A stretch of DNA of 64,000 nt from Avispirillum sp959601495 (GCA_959601495.1 CAUGPT010000009.1:1-64000); one strand, 5' to 3'; counted from the first letter of the stretch, positions 26,729-36,014 are shown. The notes: a model not told the origin generated them from the letters alone. Numbers and translations are program-made.

Positions 26729-27478
26729 ATGACAGAAGAAACAACGTTTTTTACTTATGATGTGTTTTGCGAAAAACTTTCATCGCTTTGCAGAAGAGCG
26801 GGGCTCAAAGAGCAGGAAGATGCGGCGGCAAGAAAGCTGTACACGGTATGTACAAGGCTTTGCGAGTGCTCAAGGCGTTTTAATCTGACAGCCATACACG
26901 ACCCCGAGGAGATTCTGCGCAAGCACATAACCGACAGTCTGTTTTTTGCCGCGGCGATCGAAAAATCGGGTGCGGACAGCCTTATTGATATCGGCAGCGG
27001 AGCGGGATTTCCGTCACTTCCCACGGCGGCTGTGCTGCCGTCGGTCGACGTCTGCGCGCTTGACAGCACGGCAAAAAAGACTGTGTATATGAAAGAAACG
27101 GCGATCGGGGCGGGCATTTCGAACTTTCGCTCTGTCGCTGCCCGCGCCGAGGAGGCGGGGCATACGGGCGCAATGCGTGAGACTTTCGGCGCAGCGGGGG
27201 CACGGGCGGTGGCAAACCTCAGAGTTCTTTTGGAGCTTTGCACGCCGTTTGTAAGACGCGGCGGGGTATTTGTCGCAATGAAAGGCGAATCCGCGAAAGA
27301 AGAGGCACGTGAGGCAAAATCGGCGGCAAAGCTTTTGGGATGCGAGCTTTCGGACATTGCCGAATACAGTGTGCCCAATCTTTCGGATAAAAGATTTCTC
27401 CTTATTTACCAAAAGATTTCTCCCGCAAAACAGCTGTATCCCCGTAATTTTTCACAGATAACGAAAAAACCGCTCTGA
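26729..27478 (+). CDS. rsmG: 16S rRNA (guanine527-N7)-methyltransferase
   Basis: 249 aa from ATG 26729, with GAGAGGG 5 nt upstream. SAM-binding motif LIDIGSGAGFPSLP, preceded by the family block RFNLTAIHDPEEILRKHITDSL. RsmG methylates G527 of 16S rRNA; its loss gives low-level streptomycin resistance in other species. In Firmicutes it normally follows mnmG and precedes noc/parAB; here only the second half of that order is kept. Confidence 0.95.
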   Translation: MTEETTFFTYDVFCEKLSSLCRRAGLKEQEDAAARKLYTVCTRLCECSRRFNLTAIHDPEEILRKHITDSLFFAAAIEKSGADSLIDIGSGAGFPSLPTAAVLPSVDVCALDSTAKKTVYMKETAIGAGISNFRSVAARAEEAGHTGAMRETFGAAGARAVANLRVLLELCTPFVRRGGVFVAMKGESAKEEAREAKSAAKLLGCELSDIAEYSVPNLSDKRFLLIYQKISPAKQLYPRNFSQITKKPL

Positions 27479-27604
27479 ACGGCGCAAAATAATGCTGCGC
27501 CGCTTAAAACGGCAAAAACATATATAATAACAAGGCTTTATTCCCGCTATATTTTACTTTCCCCGTGTTATCCTTTTATCACTTACAAAAGGGGGAGATT
27601 AAAA

Positions 27605-28828
27605 ATGGCGGGAATACTGTTTTTTCAGAAAAGCGGAGCAAACGAGGTAAAAGAAGAGGACAAGCGTGGGGCGGAACGCCGCGCGGAGACGGCGTGCGGC
27701 GCGCAGCGGACAGACGGCAGGCAGCACAGCGGCGCAATATGGGAGACGGACGGCGCAATAGAAAAGAGCGGCGCGACCGGAGAGACGGACAGCGCGGCAC
27801 GTGACGATATGAGACAGACGGACAGCGCGCGGCGCAGCGGCGCGCGGCAATATGGCGGCGGCCCCATGCATGACGGTGTGAGGGATACAGGCGGTACGCG
27901 GATGTATACGGAAATGCCGTCGGCACCCGGCGCGGCGGAAGGCAGTGAACAATGCTGCGGCGGGGCACGGACAGCTGACGGCACTGCGGCATCGGAGGTC
28001 ACGCCGAAGACGAATACAGGCTGCAGCCTGCCTGCGTCCGCCATATTCATGCTGCGTCCGGACGACATACTTCCGAACCCCGCGCAGCCGAGAAAAATGT
28101 TTACGGAAGAAGCCATCCTGCGCCTTGCGGATTCTATCAGAATGCACGGAATGATCCAGCCGCTGGCGGTGCGCAGGGTGACAAGCGGAGGGAAGTACGA
28201 GCTTGTGGCGGGTGAGCGGCGGCTGAGAGCGGCAAAATATCTGGGCCTTGAAAAGGTTCCCTGCTTTACGGTGGATGCGGACAGTGAGGAGTCGGCGCAC
28301 CTTGCCATAATCGAGAACATCCAGAGAGAAAACCTGAATATGTTCGAGCAGGCGCAGGCAATTGCGGGGCTTATGAAGCTGCACTGCCTGACCCAGGAAA
28401 AAATAGCCGCAAGGCTTTCCTGCTCGCAGTCGTACGTAGCAAACAAGCTGCGGCTTTTGCGCATCCCCGCGCAGGACAGGGAGGATATTCTTGAGTCGTC
28501 GCTGACGGAACGCCACGTGCGCGCGCTTCTGAGACTGCGCGACGAGCAGCAGCGCAGAAGCGCCATGCACACCGTTATAAGACGGCACATGAATGTTGCC
28601 GCCACGGAGGAGTACATAGACCGTCTTGTGGAGGCGGACAAAAACAGGCAGCGTGAGGAGAGCGCGGGCAGAGCCGCAAAGCTTATCATAAAAGATGTGC
28701 GCCTTTTGTACAATACCATAGACAGGGCGGTGGAGACCGTCAGACTTTCCGGTGTAAACGTTGAGACCGTGCGCAGAGAATGTCTCGGCACAACGGAAAT
28801 AGTTATCCGTATCCCGAAAGAAGCATAG
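27605..28828 (+). CDS. noc: ParB-family nucleoid occlusion protein with long N-terminal extension
   Basis: 407 aa. The first ~145 residues are low complexity (Arg, Gly, Ala, Asp, Thr), which ParB/Noc proteins lack. Then come the ParB N-domain (DDILPNPAQPRKMF, LVAGERRLRAAKYLGL, ENIQRENLNMFEQA) and a HTH (LTQEKIAARLSCSQSYVANKLRLLRI). VANKLRLL and SLTERHVRALLRL resemble Noc more than Spo0J, and the place right after rsmG is that of noc. It binds specific DNA sites and holds division away from the nucleoid. No parA is adjacent. GGGGGAG ribosome site. Confidence 0.88.
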   Translation: MAGILFFQKSGANEVKEEDKRGAERRAETACGAQRTDGRQHSGAIWETDGAIEKSGATGETDSAARDDMRQTDSARRSGARQYGGGPMHDGVRDTGGTRMYTEMPSAPGAAEGSEQCCGGARTADGTAASEVTPKTNTGCSLPASAIFMLRPDDILPNPAQPRKMFTEEAILRLADSIRMHGMIQPLAVRRVTSGGKYELVAGERRLRAAKYLGLEKVPCFTVDADSEESAHLAIIENIQRENLNMFEQAQAIAGLMKLHCLTQEKIAARLSCSQSYVANKLRLLRIPAQDREDILESSLTERHVRALLRLRDEQQRRSAMHTVIRRHMNVAATEEYIDRLVEADKNRQREESAGRAAKLIIKDVRLLYNTIDRAVETVRLSGVNVETVRRECLGTTEIVIRIPKEA

Positions 28829-28867
28829 AAAAAGCTGCCGACACCCTTTGGTGTCGGCAGCTTTTTT
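28829..28867. terminator. Bidirectional terminator noc / PHP phosphatase
   Basis: 17-bp perfect stem (AAAAAGCTGCCGACACC arm), loop CTTT; T runs on both strands serve both convergent genes. Confidence 0.92.
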
Positions 28868-28871
28868 CATT

Positions 28872-29663
28872 TCAGTGAGTTTTAAAATATCGCTCCAGTC
28901 GGCTGAAATCCGCTTCTTCTGTAATTTCAAGTCCGCATTTTTCGGCAAGAGAGAGGGCTTTTTCATATGCCTCTGTGTTATAGAACTCCTTCGGGATGTG
29001 CGCGTCACGCCCCAGTATGGCGGTGCAGCCCTCCTCGCCCGCGATGCGGAAAAACTCTTCGCACGGGTAGTCGCGGCCCGAGGATATGCCGAGAAGGTTT
29101 ATTTCAACGGGGATGGAAAGCTTTTTCGCAAAGCGCGCCAGTCGGCGCATTTCCCGCTCAAACTCGGGCAGGCTGCGGTCAAAGCCGACTATGTCGGGAT
29201 GGGCTATATACGAAAACAGCCCGGTGCTCAGCGCCTCGCAGCACTGATCCACGTACTTTATAAGCTCGTCCTCGCTTTTTGCCTCGCGAGTCCAGACGCC
29301 GTACTGGTCGTCGTCCAGATAGTGCTGACCAAGTATGAGGTACTCAATGCCGTAGGGACGGATAAAATCGAGAAGGCCTTTGAAAAGCCGCGGATAGTAT
29401 TCCGTCTCGAGCCCCAGCAGTATTTTTATCTGCCCTTTGTACTTTTCGCGAAGCGAGCGCACGCTTTCGCAGTAGTCGCCGAGATCCTCGCAGTACATAC
29501 GGTAGCCCGAATAGTAGTCGCCGTCAAAGCCGGGGTAAGGGCAGTGATCCGCAAAGCCGAGGGTCTTAATGCCCGCGTCTATTGCGTAGAGAACGTATTC
29601 TTCATCGCTGCCGACGGCATGTCGGCAGCGCGCCGTGTGGGTATGGTAATTTGCCGTCATCAT
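28872..29663 (-). CDS. PHP-domain histidinol-phosphatase (HisK/HisJ type)
   Basis: 263 aa starting at one of two adjacent ATGs (29663/29660) just after the upstream stop. PHP motifs: YHTHTARCRHA, FADHCPYPG, GLETEYYP, LILGQHYL, AHPDIVGF and GRDAHIP, the metal ligands of a trinuclear site. The family removes phosphate from histidinol phosphate in histidine synthesis, though some members are general phosphoesterases. No other his gene is near. Translation is probably coupled to the LCP gene. Confidence 0.85.
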   Translation of the reverse strand: MMTANYHTHTARCRHAVGSDEEYVLYAIDAGIKTLGFADHCPYPGFDGDYYSGYRMYCEDLGDYCESVRSLREKYKGQIKILLGLETEYYPRLFKGLLDFIRPYGIEYLILGQHYLDDDQYGVWTREAKSEDELIKYVDQCCEALSTGLFSYIAHPDIVGFDRSLPEFEREMRRLARFAKKLSIPVEINLLGISSGRDYPCEEFFRIAGEEGCTAILGRDAHIPKEFYNTEAYEKALSLAEKCGLEITEEADFSRLERYFKTH

Positions 29664-29664
29664 T

Positions 29665-31152
29665 TCAGTTTGCCGTGTCCTCTGTGTTCTCTCCGAATAT
29701 AATTTCTCTGAGTATTGCTCTGCTTTTGTCAAGATCCGGCACGAGCACCGCCATTCCGTTTATATAAGCGGGGGTATACGTGCCGTCCTTGGGCAGTCTG
29801 TGTTGCTCCAGCGATTCGATGTTCATGGAATACAGCGACATGGCGGTGTTGATGATCTCACTGTTTGTCATGTCGGTGGTCACAAGCGGGAAAATGCTGT
29901 TGCATAGCTCCATGATCATGGGCACGGAAACCTCGCGGCGAAGTTTTGAGTATATTGCCGAAAGCACCGTGCGCTGGCGCTGTGTGCGCTCGTAGTCCGC
30001 GTTGCCGATATAGCGGATGCGGCAGTATGCCGCGGTCGCCGCGCCGTCAAGGTGATTCATACCCTCCACGGTGCGGTGCCCCCAGTTTTTCAGCTGGCTT
30101 GCTTCCTCGGCGTTAAGATATATGTCAACGCCGCCCACGATATCCACCGCCGCATCGAATCCCGTGAAATCGACCTCCGCAAAGTGGTCGATGGCAACGC
30201 CGAAATTTTTTTCGATGGTCTCCTTGAGAAGATCGTAGCCGCCGAAAGCATACGCGGCGTTTATCCTGTTGTCGGAATATCCGGGGATCTGCACGTACAT
30301 ATCTCTCATGAGAGAGGTTATCTTGAGCTTTTTGTCGTTGGAGTTTATGGTCAGAATGATCATTGTGTCCGAGCGGCCGCGCTGACCGGGCACACGCGTA
30401 TCCTGCCCGATGAGCAGAATATTCGTAATGCCGCTTTTGGACATAACGTTCGTGTCCTTATCCCAGTCGATATCGCCGGGGGTCACAACGTCGTATCCGC
30501 CGGCGTTGGCGTCGGTCTCGAAATCCTCGTCGTCGGGATCTGTTTTTTCGACGGAATCGGGATCATATCTCGATATGAGAGAAAGCTTTGCCTGCAAAAA
30601 CACAAACGCGCCGCCCGCGCAGAGAAGCACTGCCGCGAGTATGATAATAATAACTCTTGCAAGTACGGGCAGCCTGCGCTTTTTCTTTTTATCGTCGCTG
30701 TGAGCGTTCTCGTGGGTAAGGTCGCCGTGCTTTGCGGCTGAAATGTCGCTTGTGTCGCAAACGCCCTCGGTGCGGGGAGCGTCCGAATGCCTGCGGCTGC
30801 CGCTTTCGTGATGCCTGCGGGAGTCTTTACGCTTGCCGTCGCCGCTTTCTTTGCGGCGGCTCTCGCCGCGCGATGAACGGTGAGAGTCGGACTCGCGGCG
30901 GCTTCGCGATGAGCGGCTGCGCGAGGAGCTTTCGTGAGAGTGCCCGTCATGGTCCGTATGGTGATGTCGGTGCTCTTCGCCGCTGTGATGCTGCCCGTCG
31001 GCGGGATCGCCTTCCGCCTTTTCAACGGGAATATCCGTCATGAAAAAGCTGTCGCTTTGCGTATCGTCCGCCGCAGTGACGGGCAGGGGCTCATGTGACC
31101 GGCTGTTTTCCGTATCCGAAAGACTGAAATTATTGTCTCTTTCGTCTGCCAT
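29665..31152 (-). CDS. LytR-CpsA-Psr family cell-wall ligase
   Basis: 495 aa from ATG 31152 (GAAAGGAT upstream). Unusually the first ~155 residues are a cytoplasmic His/Ser/Arg/Asp-rich stretch (HHTDHDGHSH, SSRSRSSRSRR). One membrane helix follows (RVIIIILAAVLLCAGGAFVF), then the extracellular LCP domain with NILLIGQDTR, GRSDTMIILTIN, TSLMRDMYVQIPG, and C-terminal YERTQRQRTVL arginines. LCP enzymes attach anionic glycopolymers to peptidoglycan from lipid carriers. Next to a second protein with a long low-complexity cytoplasmic head. Confidence 0.88.
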   Translation of the reverse strand: MADERDNNFSLSDTENSRSHEPLPVTAADDTQSDSFFMTDIPVEKAEGDPADGQHHSGEEHRHHHTDHDGHSHESSSRSRSSRSRRESDSHRSSRGESRRKESGDGKRKDSRRHHESGSRRHSDAPRTEGVCDTSDISAAKHGDLTHENAHSDDKKKKRRLPVLARVIIIILAAVLLCAGGAFVFLQAKLSLISRYDPDSVEKTDPDDEDFETDANAGGYDVVTPGDIDWDKDTNVMSKSGITNILLIGQDTRVPGQRGRSDTMIILTINSNDKKLKITSLMRDMYVQIPGYSDNRINAAYAFGGYDLLKETIEKNFGVAIDHFAEVDFTGFDAAVDIVGGVDIYLNAEEASQLKNWGHRTVEGMNHLDGAATAAYCRIRYIGNADYERTQRQRTVLSAIYSKLRREVSVPMIMELCNSIFPLVTTDMTNSEIINTAMSLYSMNIESLEQHRLPKDGTYTPAYINGMAVLVPDLDKSRAILREIIFGENTEDTAN

Positions 31153-31177
31153 ATGTGCACATCCTTTCTCGGTTTTG

Positions 31178-32887
31178 TCAGGTGTCGGCACTTCTGTCGG
31201 GTGTGAGCGTGTTGGCACGCTTCAGCTTGAAGGAAACTTCTGCCTCCGCGTCTTTTGAGCCGTCCTCGACCGTTTTCGAGAATTTTACCGATTTGGCGGA
31301 GGGCTTTTCAACACTGACACCGTATATATAATTCTCAATAAATGAGAGAGGTATCCATATATGCGAGCCGACGACCCGGCACGCGCCCGCCATTATGACC
31401 GACGTGCCGTTTACAACAGCGGTCTCCGAGCCGTTTCGGAATATAACGTACTCCTCGCGCCCGCTGCCCGCCGCAGTGTGATCCGCGGCATCTGCCGCCA
31501 CATATCGCATAGCGTCAATGCTGCCGACCTCGGCAAGCCCCAGCCAGGCGGAAACGGTTGAAAAATCCGTGTAGCATATGCCGTGGTAATATGCCGAGGC
31601 TGCGCCCGCCGTAAAGCTGTGCAGCGTTTCCTTGCCGGAGACCATCGAGTATTCGATATTGTCGCCTCTGCCGCCGTTTTTGGAGTAGAAGTTCGCTCTG
31701 TACCACCAGAATGTGCAGAGGGAGCAGATTATGAGCATGATAAGAAGTCGGCGGGAGAATATTTTAATGCCGTAGAGGATAGCGGCGCCGACACTTCTGT
31801 CTTTCCTGCCGCCGTCCGCCTTTCTCCGTGCACCGTACGGGTCTGTGCCGCGCCCCTGCGGGGTGCGGTTTCTGTCCTGAGGGACTGCGCCCGCAGCGGT
31901 GCCTGCACCGCTGCGGTGCGGCGCGGTATTGCCCGGGTACGCGTTCGGGCGAATGGGAGCACGGCGCCCTGCCGCGCCCGGGCGCGCCGTATCGGGGCGT
32001 GTGCCGCCTATGCGCGGATCGCCGCCGATGCCGTACTGTGCCGAACCTTCGGGCATTATCCATTGCGAGCGCGTACTGCCGTCGGTGCGCCTGCCGCTCT
32101 GATCGGCGCGGTGATGCTTTGGAGATGGAGCTGTGTTTTGGATTCTGCGTGTGCCTGCTTCGGTTGCGCGGGCATTTCTTGCCTGCGCATTGCTTGCCGC
32201 CGGGCGCATATTGCCGATCTGCCCGCGCCCGTGCGCGCCGTTATGATGCGGAGCAGTGCTTTGCCGCGGCTGCATACCGGGCTGCGGCTGTCCTGATATT
32301 TGACGTGCGGCTGGCGAATTCGCGCGGGGCGCAGCATGCGCGTGGGCATTTGCCTGCTGTCCTCTTAACGCTCTGCCGTCAGATCCCGGAACGCTGCGGG
32401 CATCCGAGCGCATACTTGCGCCCTGCGCCGCGTAGAAGTTACCCGCACCCTGCGGGCGCGTTGCGCCGCCGGTCCTGTTTGCCGCCTGCACAGCGCCGTA
32501 TGCGGCGCCTGAGCGGTTCGCCGCCTGAAAAGCTCCGTGTGCCGCGCCTGCCTGTCCGGGGACGCGGTTTGCTCTGCTTGGTGTGTTTTGCAAATTGCCG
32601 CCGTAGGGACGGTTCTCTGCATACGGCTGTCGCCGGGCACCGACGCGGGGCTGCGGGATCTGCTGTCTTGTTGTATCCGGAGCGGGGCGGACGGGTACGG
32701 GTCGCGGAGCTCTCCCCGCGGGCGCTGCCTGTCGGGGCGGCGTGTACGTGTATCCGCTCTGCGGCTCTGCGCCGAGCACGCTTCGCATTCTTGACGAGCG
32801 CTGCGGCTCGGGCTGCGGCTGCACATGACGCGGCCTTGACAAAGTTCCGTCTTCGTTTACAAACGGACGTTCGCTGTCTTGTCTCAC
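31178..32887 (-). CDS. Membrane protein with 370-residue disordered head
   Basis: 569 aa, GTG start with GAAAGGCGG upstream. Residues 1 to ~370 are Pro/Arg/Ala/Gly/Gln-rich, disordered and very basic, with short repeats (AANRSGAAYGAVQAANR). One membrane helix (~382-402) follows, then an extracellular part whose end (VVNGTSVIMAGACRVVGSHIWIPLSFIEN) resembles the copper amine oxidase N-terminal-like domain seen in Clostridial wall proteins. The head would lie in the cytosol. Co-directional with and 25 nt before the LCP gene; a shared role in the envelope is inference. Confidence 0.7.
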   Translation of the reverse strand: MRQDSERPFVNEDGTLSRPRHVQPQPEPQRSSRMRSVLGAEPQSGYTYTPPRQAAPAGRAPRPVPVRPAPDTTRQQIPQPRVGARRQPYAENRPYGGNLQNTPSRANRVPGQAGAAHGAFQAANRSGAAYGAVQAANRTGGATRPQGAGNFYAAQGASMRSDARSVPGSDGRALRGQQANAHAHAAPRANSPAARQISGQPQPGMQPRQSTAPHHNGAHGRGQIGNMRPAASNAQARNARATEAGTRRIQNTAPSPKHHRADQSGRRTDGSTRSQWIMPEGSAQYGIGGDPRIGGTRPDTARPGAAGRRAPIRPNAYPGNTAPHRSGAGTAAGAVPQDRNRTPQGRGTDPYGARRKADGGRKDRSVGAAILYGIKIFSRRLLIMLIICSLCTFWWYRANFYSKNGGRGDNIEYSMVSGKETLHSFTAGAASAYYHGICYTDFSTVSAWLGLAEVGSIDAMRYVAADAADHTAAGSGREEYVIFRNGSETAVVNGTSVIMAGACRVVGSHIWIPLSFIENYIYGVSVEKPSAKSVKFSKTVEDGSKDAEAEVSFKLKRANTLTPDRSADT

Positions 32888-32936
32888 GTATATGCACCGC
32901 CTTTCTCCGGTTGGTGGATTTTCGGTATTTTCGCGA

Positions 32937-33491
32937 TTATTTCGTTTCGGCTATCATAAAATAGGGTGACTGGGGAGAGTTGCACATCTGAAATTTAGCA
33001 ATGCACAGCTTATAGCGTGAAAGCTGCGAGAAATATTTCTGCAGCTCCTCTCCTTCCGCCTCTCCCTCGGGATGACCGGGGTATACAGCTACCATAAGTA
33101 TGCTGTCGCGGTCCAGCATGGAAAGGGCGGACTCAACGGCGGGCAGAGTAGTGCTTCTCATTGTGGTGAGAGCCTTGTTGCCGCTGCCGGGCATATATCC
33201 CAGATTGAACATACCCGCCTTTATGGGAGTTTTTACATACTCCTTTGCAAGGTGGTGCGAGGCGCACACGAGCCGCCAGTTTTCGGGGCAGTTCCACTGG
33301 CGCAGATTGCGCGCGGTGGATTCGAGCGCCTTCGGCTGAATGTCAAAGGCAGTAACGCTGCCGAGCGGTCCCACGGTCTGCGAGAGAAATGCTGTGTCGT
33401 GACCGTTGCCCATGGTAAAATCGCACGCCGTGTCGCCCTCGTGCAGATGGGAAAGTATAAAATACTTCTGCAGTGATAAAAGGTCTACCAT
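32937..33491 (-). CDS. mnmM: tRNA nm5(s2)U methyltransferase MnmM (YtqB)
   Basis: 184 aa, class I SAM methyltransferase with DFTMGNGHDTAFLSQ (motif I), VTAFDIQPKAL, NLGYMPGSG and VYPGHPEGEAE, the signature of the YtqB family (earlier called putative rRNA methylase). In Bacillus this enzyme makes the last step to mnm5s2U in tRNA. The radical-SAM partner MnmL and mnmE are also in this window. It starts 4 nt after iorB and may be read from the ior transcript. Confidence 0.88.
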   Translation of the reverse strand: MVDLLSLQKYFILSHLHEGDTACDFTMGNGHDTAFLSQTVGPLGSVTAFDIQPKALESTARNLRQWNCPENWRLVCASHHLAKEYVKTPIKAGMFNLGYMPGSGNKALTTMRSTTLPAVESALSMLDRDSILMVAVYPGHPEGEAEGEELQKYFSQLSRYKLCIAKFQMCNSPQSPYFMIAETK

Positions 33492-33495
33492 TGCT

Positions 33496-34074
33496 TCAGC
33501 CTATTTTTGCGGTTGCGGCGTCAAACGCGCGCAGGTTTATCTCTCTTGCTTTTGCGGGCACGCAGTCCTCGACCGCTTTTCTCAGAACGTCAGCGTCAAA
33601 GCCGAGCACATGGGCGGCAAGACCGATAAGCGCAACGTTCGCAGCTTTTTCACTGCCTGCCTCGGCGGAGATAACGGCGGCGTCCTCCGCGACGAGCTTT
33701 ACGCCCAGCGCTCTTATTTTTTCGTCAATTTCTTCGGGATACTTTGCCGCGCCCGTGATGACGGGCATGGGATTTATCTTCTGCGTGCCGGTAACGATGG
33801 TTCCGCCCGTGCGCAGATAGGGAAGCCAGCGGGCAGCCTCAAGCATTTCAAATGAGAGGATAACATCCGCTTCGCCCTCGCATATAACGGGGGAGGCAAC
33901 GCCCTCGCCGTAGCGGACGTATGTAACAACGCTGCCGCCGCGCTGACTCATGCCGTGGACCTCGGAGACTTTTACGTCATATCCGCTTGCCATTGCGGCA
34001 GCACCGAGAATGCGGCTGGCGAGCAGAGAGCCCTGACCGCCGACGCCGACTATCATTATATTTTTCGTTTCCAT
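33496..34074 (-). CDS. iorB: Indolepyruvate:ferredoxin oxidoreductase, beta subunit
   Basis: 192 aa. The N-terminal IMIVGVGGQGSLLASRILG is the GVGGQG motif of the gamma-type 2-oxoacid:ferredoxin oxidoreductase fold; EVHGMSQRGGSVVTYVRYG confirms IorB. With IorA it oxidatively decarboxylates aryl pyruvates (from Trp, Phe, Tyr) to aryl-acetyl-CoA, passing electrons to ferredoxin. 34 nt after iorA. Confidence 0.94.
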   Translation of the reverse strand: METKNIMIVGVGGQGSLLASRILGAAAMASGYDVKVSEVHGMSQRGGSVVTYVRYGEGVASPVICEGEADVILSFEMLEAARWLPYLRTGGTIVTGTQKINPMPVITGAAKYPEEIDEKIRALGVKLVAEDAAVISAEAGSEKAANVALIGLAAHVLGFDADVLRKAVEDCVPAKAREINLRAFDAATAKIG

Positions 34075-34108
34075 AATATCTATGCCTTTCTCAGCTTATC
34101 TCTGTATG

Positions 34109-35848
34109 TCAGTCTTCAAACGCACCGAAGGCGCAAAGCTGCTTGCAAAGTCCGCAGCCGACGCACATATGGGGGTCAACGGCGGCTTTCTTCTTGCCGT
34201 TTTCATCCGTAACGACGGAAATGCACGGGCAGCCTATCTTCATGCAGGAGGTGCAGCCGCGGCACTTTTCGTTATTCACGTGCAGCGCGGGCTTTCTCTC
34301 AACGCCTTTGAGCAGCGCGCAGGGACGGCGGCATATGATAACGGAGGGGCAGTCCGCTCCGAGCTCTTCCTTTATGACCTTTTCAAGATCCTTAAGATCT
34401 GCGGGGTCGGTCACTCTTATATGCTCTCTCGCAACACCCAGACCCGCGCATATGTCCTCAAGGCATATGTAAGGCGCGGGTGTGTTTTTCAGCGTCAGAC
34501 CCGTAAGGGGATTCTGCTGATGACCCGTCATGCCGGTGATCCTGTTGTCAAGGATGATAACGGTGGAACGGCCGCCGTTGTATACGATATTCACAAGGCC
34601 CGTCATGCCGGAATGCATGAATGTAGAGTCGCCGATGACAGCTACGGAACGGTCCTCGTCGCCGCGGACCTTGTTAAATCCGTGCAGGGCTGATATGGAA
34701 GCGCCCATGCAGTATGTAGAGTCCATTGCCGCAAGCGGAGGCACCGCGCCCAGCGTGTAGCAGCCTATATCGCCGGAAACGGTGAGCCCCATTTTTCTGA
34801 GCGTATAGAACACGCCGCGGTGGGGACATCCGGGGCAGAGCACGGGGGGACGCGCGGGTATATCGTCGCCGAGGGATACGGAGGGCATCTCCTCGCCCGT
34901 AAGCTTTTCGCGCAGAAGCGCCTGAGAGTATTCTCCGCAAAGGGGAAGCACGTCCTTGCCGGTGACGTCAAGTCCGATGCTGCGGCAGAACGTCTCGATA
35001 AAGCCGTCAAGCTCTTCTATAACGATGATCCTGTCAACGCTCTGCGCAAACTCGGAAATAAGCTTTTTCGAGAGAGGGTATACCATGCCGAGCTTAAGGT
35101 AGGAGGCACTGCTGCCGAATACCTCTTTTGCATAGTTGTAGCAGTTGCCCGCCGTGATAATGCCGAGACTGCCGCCTTTTTCGATCTTGTTGAAGGGACA
35201 GCTGCAGGCAAAGTCCTCCAGATCTTCGAGCCGCTTTTCGACAACGACGTGGCGGCGCTTTGCGTTGCCGGGCATCATAACGTGCTTTGCGGGATCTTTT
35301 TCGTATGCCGCGAGCTCCTTCTCGCATCTGCCCTCAAGCTCAACGGGGGCGGACGAGTGGGAAACTCTCGTGGTAAGTCTCAGTATAAAGGGAGTGTCGA
35401 ATTTTTCGGAATACTCATATGCCAGGCGCACGAATTCTTTGCATTCAACAGAGTCTGCAGGCTCTACCATAGGCAGCTTCGCGGCCTCTGCGTAATGACG
35501 GCTGTCCTGCTCGTTCTGAGAGGAGTGCATTCCCGGGTCGTCTGCAACACCGATGACGAATCCGCCGCCGACGCCGACATATGCGCCGATAAACAGCGGG
35601 TCTGCCGCAACGTTAAGACCGACGTGCTTCATAGCGCAGAAGGAGCGCGCGCCGCCTACCGACGCACCGAGAGCTGCTTCAAGGGCAACCTTTTCGTTCG
35701 GCGCCCATTCCGCATATATTTCATCGTATTTTGCGGCAAACTCCGTTATCTCCGTGCTGGGTGTGCCCGGATAGCTGGAGACAAAGCGAACGCCTGCCTC
35801 ATAAAGTCCGCGGGCGACGGCTTCGTTGCCGAGCATGATTTTTCTCAT
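34109..35848 (-). CDS. iorA: Indolepyruvate:ferredoxin oxidoreductase, alpha subunit
   Basis: 579 aa. N-terminal pyrimidine-binding part (GNEAVARGLYEAGVRFVSSYPGTPSTE), a thiamine-diphosphate-binding part (GDIGCYTLGAVPP, VIGDSTFMHSGM...NGGRSTVIILDNRITGMTG) and two C-terminal 4Fe-4S clusters (CRGCTSCMKIGCPC; CVGCGLCKQLC). The enzyme serves aromatic amino acid breakdown in anaerobes and can also run toward synthesis. AAAGGAC ribosome site, strong promoter upstream at 35922. Confidence 0.96.
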   Translation of the reverse strand: MRKIMLGNEAVARGLYEAGVRFVSSYPGTPSTEITEFAAKYDEIYAEWAPNEKVALEAALGASVGGARSFCAMKHVGLNVAADPLFIGAYVGVGGGFVIGVADDPGMHSSQNEQDSRHYAEAAKLPMVEPADSVECKEFVRLAYEYSEKFDTPFILRLTTRVSHSSAPVELEGRCEKELAAYEKDPAKHVMMPGNAKRRHVVVEKRLEDLEDFACSCPFNKIEKGGSLGIITAGNCYNYAKEVFGSSASYLKLGMVYPLSKKLISEFAQSVDRIIVIEELDGFIETFCRSIGLDVTGKDVLPLCGEYSQALLREKLTGEEMPSVSLGDDIPARPPVLCPGCPHRGVFYTLRKMGLTVSGDIGCYTLGAVPPLAAMDSTYCMGASISALHGFNKVRGDEDRSVAVIGDSTFMHSGMTGLVNIVYNGGRSTVIILDNRITGMTGHQQNPLTGLTLKNTPAPYICLEDICAGLGVAREHIRVTDPADLKDLEKVIKEELGADCPSVIICRRPCALLKGVERKPALHVNNEKCRGCTSCMKIGCPCISVVTDENGKKKAAVDPHMCVGCGLCKQLCAFGAFED

Positions 35849-35921
35849 TTTTAAGGTCCTTTCCGTATCTTCCGTTTCAACATCCTGTCAAAGGAAATAA
35901 TACTCCATAATATTCAATAAT

Positions 35922-35950
35922 ATTATATATTCCGCACGCGTCCGTGTCAA
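35922..35950 (-). promoter_or_regulatory. Consensus promoter of iorAB
   Basis: On the minus strand TTGACA, 17-bp spacer, TATAAT. An AATATT-rich inverted repeat lies just downstream (35908-35925). Confidence 0.88.
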
Positions 35951-36014
35951 GGTTTGGGGCGATAAATAAGGGCGCGCCGAGGGGCGATATTTGGCTTCGG
36001 GTTGGTTTTTCTCA

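Noticed and set aside
27560..27580. TTATCC sequence before noc as a DnaA box
   Set aside because: Matches only the first six of nine consensus bases and stands alone, so no origin is claimed.
27599..29008. 469-aa and 388-aa minus-strand frames opposite noc
   Set aside because: Shadows of the GC-rich, low-complexity noc head; no motifs.
31828..32964. 378-aa plus-strand frame opposite the 569-aa membrane protein
   Set aside because: Shadow of the low-complexity region; the minus-strand frame has a ribosome site, membrane helix and recognisable C-terminal domain.
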